In this document: in pieces, positions 54,473-58,495 of the stretch
How the letters are laid out: each line of letters opens with the position of its first letter
Numbering within the stretch: the first letter of the stretch is position 1
DNA from: Deinococcus detaillensis
GTDB taxonomy: Bacteria; Deinococcota; Deinococci; Deinococcales; Deinococcaceae
Length of the DNA: 58,495 nucleotides
Reading direction: 5' to 3'
NCBI RefSeq assembly: GCF_007280555.1
Contig: NZ_VKDB01000021.1
Span: 1-58,495, forward strand
The notes under the pieces: generated by a model
Databases searched by the model: none
Seen by the model: the letters and a program-made list of their open reading frames with translations, nothing else
What the model was told of the DNA's origin: nothing
Translations under genes and position numbers: made by a program

Positions 54473-55869
54473 GTCGAGTATCCTGGAGTGGTCGCCAAGG
54501 CGTATTCGTGGTAAATGGCTGCCGCGTATTTGATACCCTGGATGTAACGGGCGATCGGCATATTTTCGTTAGGGCCGTGCAGGTTATTTTCTGCCGCGCC
54601 GAAGCCGGAGAGCACAGCAGGATGAGGAATAGCCAGCATAATTAGGCCCTGAATGCTCACGCCGTGAACGACGGGAGCTGTGCCGAAGACCCGCTGAGCA
54701 GCTCGGAAAGTTGCCTGTGCGATATCCTCACGGCTCGACACTTTGTATGGATTTTTACGGGCGTTAATCAGAAGCAGCTCAATGTCGTCAAAGCCGTGCT
54801 GCTCAAGGTGGGCTTGCAACTTTCTAAACTGCTCAGCTGGTTCCAGCCCTGGTGGGCAGCGGAAATCCATTTTGACCGTCGCCTGTGCCGGAACGATGGT
54901 CTTCGAGCCTTCGCCCGCGTAACCGGAGGTCAGACCGCAGATATTGGCGCTGGCTCCGTAATGTGCCCGCTTGAGAAGTTCGAAGTCGTCATCAGTTGAA
55001 AGGTTCTCGGCTCCCATCTGGCGCATGAATTCCTGGCGGTCGAAGTGTTGCAGCTCATCGCGCAAAAACTCCTCGTCCCACTCATCGGGCAAGACCAAGC
55101 CGTCGTACCAGTCATTCACCTTAATGACGCCCGTGGCCGGATCGGCGATGCTGGTCAGACACTCGATGAGTCGCCAAGGCGCGGATCGCAGCATCTGAGC
55201 GCGGCCAGACCAGGTGTCTTGCGAGAGGGTTTTGCAGCGCAGCTCGATATACAAGATGGCTTTGATGCCCAGATGCACCTCCGGGCGCAGTGACGTACGG
55301 TTCACGCCCCCGTCCAAACCAATCGAGGCGTCACATTGCAACCGGTCCCGGTGCTTCCAGACGAAATCCTCAAGATGCGGGCTGCCGATTTCCTCTTCGC
55401 CCTCAAACAAATACTTCAGCCGTACTGGTGTGGCTCCAGCGACAGCCCGGTAGGCTTTGGCCGCCTCGACAAAGGCCAGACAACCACTTTTGTTGTCGGT
55501 GGCTCCACGGGCGTAGATCACGCCGTCACGCACCTCGGCTCCCCACGGATCAGAGTGCCAGAGTTCCAGCGGCTCTGGCGGCTGCACATCGTAGTGGCCG
55601 TAGCACAGCAGCGTCTTGACATCCGGCGAAGCTCCCGCTTCCGTGCCTAAAATCACCTCGGGGCCGCCGTCAGTGGGAAGTGGCTGGGCGTCTTCCACAC
55701 CAGCGGCCCGCATCAAGTCCTGCAATGTGCGGGCACAAGTCTCAAGGCCAATGTTCTGAGCGCTGACTGAGGGCTGTCGGAGAAGCGTTCTGAGGGTCTT
55801 TACCGCCTCGTCAGCATGAGCATCAATATGGTCAAAGACAGCTTGTAAAACAGACGGTTGTGAGGTCAT
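54469..55869 (-). CDS. M20-family dipeptidase
   Basis: A 466-residue M20 metallopeptidase of the carnosinase/CNDP-like dipeptidase branch. LLCYGHYDVQPPEP (His, Asp), ARGATDNKSGCLAFVEA (bridging Asp), LFEGEEEIGSPHLE (catalytic Glu pair), DFRCPPGLEP and NNLHGPNENM (last metal His) are all present, so the enzyme looks intact. It would split imported dipeptides in the cytosol. AAGGAG precedes the ATG. About 130 bases separate it from the upstream SDR gene, the largest gap in the first half of the operon and a possible second promoter. Confidence 0.92.
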   Translation of the reverse strand: MTSQPSVLQAVFDHIDAHADEAVKTLRTLLRQPSVSAQNIGLETCARTLQDLMRAAGVEDAQPLPTDGGPEVILGTEAGASPDVKTLLCYGHYDVQPPEPLELWHSDPWGAEVRDGVIYARGATDNKSGCLAFVEAAKAYRAVAGATPVRLKYLFEGEEEIGSPHLEDFVWKHRDRLQCDASIGLDGGVNRTSLRPEVHLGIKAILYIELRCKTLSQDTWSGRAQMLRSAPWRLIECLTSIADPATGVIKVNDWYDGLVLPDEWDEEFLRDELQHFDRQEFMRQMGAENLSTDDDFELLKRAHYGASANICGLTSGYAGEGSKTIVPAQATVKMDFRCPPGLEPAEQFRKLQAHLEQHGFDDIELLLINARKNPYKVSSREDIAQATFRAAQRVFGTAPVVHGVSIQGLIMLAIPHPAVLSGFGAAENNLHGPNENMPIARYIQGIKYAAAIYHEYALATTPGYST

Positions 55870-55998
55870 ACCAACTCCTTGAAGGAAGCGCTAAAGGCAG
55901 GCAGAGCCGTTCTTTGCAGCTCTAAAAAGTTTGAGACTTGGCCGGATGCTCGATCATGCGTGTGTCACCCAATATTTTTTTGCTTGTGGATCTGTTCT

Positions 55999-56778
55999 TC
56001 ACACTTCCCAGCCTTCCGAACGAAGACATTCGGACAGCTCCCAGGCGTTAACGTAGTGGTTGTGAAGGCCTGAGGAGGTTTGCAAAGCCAGGTACACGAA
56101 GGCCGATGTAATAACGCTAGGATCACGCCAGACTTTCCGGGTCTCTGCGCTGTAGGTCTGTTCGCTCATCGCGGTGTGAGTCGGTGTGCCGGGCGTCAGC
56201 GTGTTGACGGCGACGCCGTGCGGCCCAAAGTCATCGGCAATGGCTCTGGACAGGCCTTCAAGACCCCATTTGCTGGCGCAGTATGCCACCTCATCAGCAA
56301 AACCCATCACACCTGCGCGGCTTGACACGTTGATGATGGATCCCCTTCCAGCCCGCTTCATGGTGGAAGCCGCCGCTTGGCAGGTCAGGAACGGCGCACG
56401 TAGGTTGACGGCTAAAATGCGGTCCCACTCTTCTAGCGTGGTTTCTTCCAGCGTCTTGAGGGCGATGATGCCCGCGACATTCGCCAGCACGTCCAGGCCG
56501 CTGCTCTGAGCGGTTATCTGGTCAATCACTTGCTTGACTTCTTCTGGCCGCGTAAGGTCAGCCGGGCAAGCCAAGGCGCTCAGTCCCCGCGCCGAGAGGG
56601 CTTGCATCTGCACTTCAAGTTCCTGAATGTGCTGATCGACGCCGTAGACCACTGCGCCTTCTTCGGCAAAACGCTGCGCCACGGCCCGGCCAATTCCCCG
56701 TGCCGCGCCTGTAACCAGGCAGACCTTACCGGTCAACTTGGCACTGGAACGCAATTGCGTGTCCGACGAACTACTCAA
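55999..56778 (-). CDS. SDR-family dehydrogenase
   Basis: A 259-residue classical SDR: LVTGAARGIGRAVAQRF, LDVLANVAGI, GSIINVSSRAG and VAYCASKWGLEGL (YxxxK) are intact. The C-terminus (SSGLHNHYVNAWELSECL) is not the usual FabG ending, so it is a catabolic dehydrogenase subgroup. The start is a TTG that overlaps the TGA of the preceding SDR gene as TTGA; no ATG or GTG is placed better. The two SDRs next to the regulator probably oxidise a hydroxyl of the substrate or of a late intermediate. Confidence 0.85.
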   Translation of the reverse strand: MSSSSDTQLRSSAKLTGKVCLVTGAARGIGRAVAQRFAEEGAVVYGVDQHIQELEVQMQALSARGLSALACPADLTRPEEVKQVIDQITAQSSGLDVLANVAGIIALKTLEETTLEEWDRILAVNLRAPFLTCQAAASTMKRAGRGSIINVSSRAGVMGFADEVAYCASKWGLEGLSRAIADDFGPHGVAVNTLTPGTPTHTAMSEQTYSAETRKVWRDPSVITSAFVYLALQTSSGLHNHYVNAWELSECLRSEGWEV

Positions 56779-57551
56779 GTCGCGACCCGTCCACCGTCAA
56801 TCAACAGACCAATACCTGTGGTAAATGAACTCATATCTGAGGCCAGATACAAGACTGTATGAGCAATTTCTTCCGGCGTACCCATCCGGCCCAGGGGTGT
56901 GGACGCCAGCCAACGCGCTTCCACTGCCTCCTGATTCTCAGCGTGGTCAAGGTTGCGCTGGTTCATGGGCGTATCGATCACCCCTGGACAGATAGCATTG
57001 ACCCGAATGTTTTCTCGGGCGTATTCAACTGCCAAGATACGGGTCAGCGACATGATCGCTCCCTTGCTGGCCCCATAAGACAGGTTGCCGCCTACATTGG
57101 CAAAGGCGCTCACGCTGGAATTGTTGACGATAGTGCCGCCAGCAGCTTGACGTAGTAGCGGGAGCGCGTACTTGCAACCGAAAAAGGTGCCTTTCAAGTT
57201 CACGTTGATGATCCGCTCAAACATGGCTTCGGTGACTTCATGGCTAGGCGTCAGGGGCTGCTCAATCCCGGCGTTGTTAAAGAGGGTGTTCAGGCCGCCG
57301 TACTGGCGTTCCGCTGTGGCCATCAGCTCAGCCACCTCTGATTCTTGGGCTACGTCACAGCGCACGAAAGTTGCCTCTCCCCCACTGTCCCTGATCTGCT
57401 CAGCTACCGCTTGGCCACCGGATTCGTCAATATCTCCGATCACGACGCAGGCTCCTTCCCGTGCAAACAGCAGCGCCGTCGCCCGCCCCATTCCATTGGC
57501 CGCTCCAGTTACCACAGCGACCTTGTTCGCTAACCAACCGTGCTCAGGCAT
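56775..57551 (-). CDS. SDR-family dehydrogenase
   Basis: A 258-residue classical SDR: VVTGAANGMGRATALLF, LNTLFNNAGIEQP, GTIVNNSSVSA and LSYGASKGAIMSL (YxxxK), then IRVNAICPGVIDTPM and the usual ending TTGIGLLIDGGRVAT. It is likely a NAD(P)-dependent alcohol dehydrogenase of the FabG/2,5-dichloro-2,5-cyclohexadiene-diol group. It lies 33 bases downstream of the GntR regulator gene and is the first enzyme gene of the operon. Confidence 0.9.
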   Translation of the reverse strand: MPEHGWLANKVAVVTGAANGMGRATALLFAREGACVVIGDIDESGGQAVAEQIRDSGGEATFVRCDVAQESEVAELMATAERQYGGLNTLFNNAGIEQPLTPSHEVTEAMFERIINVNLKGTFFGCKYALPLLRQAAGGTIVNNSSVSAFANVGGNLSYGASKGAIMSLTRILAVEYARENIRVNAICPGVIDTPMNQRNLDHAENQEAVEARWLASTPLGRMGTPEEIAHTVLYLASDMSSFTTGIGLLIDGGRVAT

Positions 57552-57565
57552 TACGTTCTCCTCTA

Positions 57566-57575
57566 TACATATGTA
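57566..57575. promoter_or_regulatory. TACATATGTA palindrome between regulator and first enzyme gene
   Basis: A perfect 10-bp palindrome in the 33-base gap between the regulator stop and the first SDR start. Size and AT-rich centre fit a GntR-family half-site pair, but only one clear copy is visible. Confidence 0.35.
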
Positions 57576-57584
57576 GTGGCGTCT

Positions 57585-58256
57585 TTACAGAACTACATCA
57601 GCTTGTTCAAGGTGAGCAATAACCATCCGAATATGTTGACGTGCAGCCTCTTCAGCTTCGTCTGGACGGTGAGCTGCAATGGCTTCGAAAATTGCTTTAT
57701 GTTCAACCCTGACATCGCTGCGTGAACGTTCAGTTCCGCTGTTAGGATCAGTCATGCGACGAAAGGTATTGCGCTGATAAGCTGCTCCCAATTCCATAGT
57801 GGTTTCAGAAAACCGCAGCAAGTGCTTGTTATCAGCCAGTTGGTAGATCATCTGGTGAAAATTCAGATCATTGACCCACAAGGCCGAATAATCGTTTTCC
57901 TGAACTGGAGTCTCCCAAGCAAGCAAACAACTCTCCAGTTTTAGGATCTCAATGTCGGTGATTCGTTGGGCTGCCAAGCGTGAAGCGAGCCCGTCATGGG
58001 CCATACGGCACCAGTACAACTGGGTGACATCAGGCAAAGTCAATATAGGGACGCGCAGACGGCTGCCTTCTTCTTCGACAAGGCCACGCTCCTTAAGCAT
58101 GATCAGCGCATTGCTCACTGGCGTGCGACTGACTTGAAGTTCATCAGCAAGTTCGACTTCCACAAGTACGCGTCCTGGCTCCAAGTCACCGTTGACGATT
58201 CGGTTACGGATGTTGATGTACACCTGCTCTCGCAGGGCTGGCGCTCTCGAAATCAT
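57585..58256 (-). CDS. GntR-family (FadR/FCD subgroup) transcriptional regulator
   Basis: A 223-residue regulator. The N-terminal winged HTH (about residues 8-72) includes YINIRNRIVNGDLEPG, VELADELQVSRTPVSNAL and MLKERGLVEEE. The C-terminal FCD ligand domain is helical, with DLNFHQMIYQLADNKHL and EHKAIFEAIAAHRPDEAEEA carrying the FCD histidines. Such regulators usually respond to carboxylic-acid or amino-acid-like inducers. The ATG at 58256 is chosen for GAGGGGG four bases upstream. It leads the operon it probably controls. Confidence 0.9.
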   Translation of the reverse strand: MISRAPALREQVYINIRNRIVNGDLEPGRVLVEVELADELQVSRTPVSNALIMLKERGLVEEEGSRLRVPILTLPDVTQLYWCRMAHDGLASRLAAQRITDIEILKLESCLLAWETPVQENDYSALWVNDLNFHQMIYQLADNKHLLRFSETTMELGAAYQRNTFRRMTDPNSGTERSRSDVRVEHKAIFEAIAAHRPDEAEEAARQHIRMVIAHLEQADVVL

Positions 58257-58315
58257 GATCCCCCTCATCCATTCAGAGTTCAGAGTTCTGCATGCAGCAT
58301 TTCTGGTTGCCTCAT

Positions 58316-58344
58316 ACTCTACGGAGCTGAACTTCGTTTGTCAA
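58316..58344 (-). promoter_or_regulatory. Sigma-70-type promoter of the GntR-led operon
   Basis: On the minus strand, TTGACA (58339-58344) and TAGAGT (58316-58321) are separated by exactly 17 bases. Initiation near 58308 would leave a leader of about 50 bases before the regulator ATG. The leader contains a direct repeat, AACTCTG twice in tandem (about 58272-58287), that could serve as an operator. Confidence 0.75.
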
Positions 58345-58400
58345 GGCACCTTCCACGCCCTTGTAGACCGTGCATGCTTTTGGTACACGACAGGGTATGG

Positions 58401-58495
58401 AATGAACCCCCTAGAGAGGACCAACGGCCAAGCCACTTCGCCCCGACCAGCCGTTAGGCTGATCACAGCGCGAAGGAGCATTCATGCCAGGACGC
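58401..58495 (+). repeat. 95-bp direct repeat, copy B, running into the window end
   Basis: Gapless match of 77 of 95 bases to 29720-29814, in the same orientation. Here the ribosome-binding site AAGGAG and the ATG are intact, so this copy may lead a live gene beyond the window. Confidence 0.8.
58482..58495 (+). CDS. Start of a gene cut by the window end, possibly a transposase
   Basis: ATGCCAGGACGC (MPGR) follows AAGGAG with a six-base spacing. Only four codons are visible. Its upstream region recurs at the other side of the operon, which suggests a mobile-element gene, but this cannot be confirmed from the window. Confidence 0.35.

Overview
The window looks like an accessory replicon or plastic chromosome arm of a Deinococcus-like bacterium. 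That is an inference from the mix of content (GC-rich c-di-GMP genes, an M32 carboxypeptidase of the Taq type, decayed IS6-type elements, a decayed plasmid-type replication initiator); no taxonomic marker gene or tRNA/rRNA was seen.

Layout. 0.1-9.2 kb: four second-messenger genes, namely GAF-GGDEF-EAL (3' end lost), PAS-GGDEF-GAF-HD-GYP, GAF-GAF-GGDEF, and a 1001-residue LOV-PAS-GAF-HD-GYP protein that keeps the LOV photo-adduct cysteine. The last two form an operon with a GTGA stop/start overlap. 9.4-11 kb: a wrecked serine-resolvase gene, a 24-bp palindrome and a small secreted protein whose only well-placed start codon reads ATC. 11-21.5 kb: an O-methyltransferase, a tandemly duplicated cupin pair, an internally deleted third cupin, a beta-propeller secreted protein and a second secreted protein, with two STAND-type ATPase regulators, one carrying LuxR-HTH and one XRE-HTH. 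21.6-23 kb: two decayed IS6-type copies back to back. 23.1-27.3 kb: an FbpABC ferric-iron importer with a shared promoter-proximal motif upstream of fbpA and of fbpB. 27.5-28.9 kb: a PLP dehydratase translationally coupled to a RidA protein. 29-30.7 kb: a junction of a dead replication-initiator gene, a 95-bp repeat, an IS6-type element with an amber codon in its transposase, and the end of another such element.

30.7-58.3 kb is the centrepiece: 24 genes, all on the minus strand and mostly overlapping or spaced by tens of bases, starting at a good promoter in front of a GntR/FCD regulator. It encodes two SDRs, an M20 dipeptidase, peptide-type ABC permeases and binding protein (no ATPase), two related aminotransferases, a VOC protein, an AstE/AspA deacylase, an M20 amidohydrolase overlapping a hydantoinase/allantoinase-type cyclic amidohydrolase, an epimerase, a Gfo/Idh oxidoreductase, a TIM-barrel hydrolase-like protein, a D-2-hydroxyacid dehydrogenase, RidA, two tandem M14 carboxypeptidases, another amidohydrolase, a DapA-family lyase, an M32 carboxypeptidase and an SDR. 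Together they read as import and stepwise dismantling of an unusual N-blocked, cyclic or ureide-containing peptide-like compound. I do not recognise the cluster as a described pathway. It is bracketed by 95-bp direct repeats (29720-29814 and 58401-58495), which suggests it was acquired or moved as a block.
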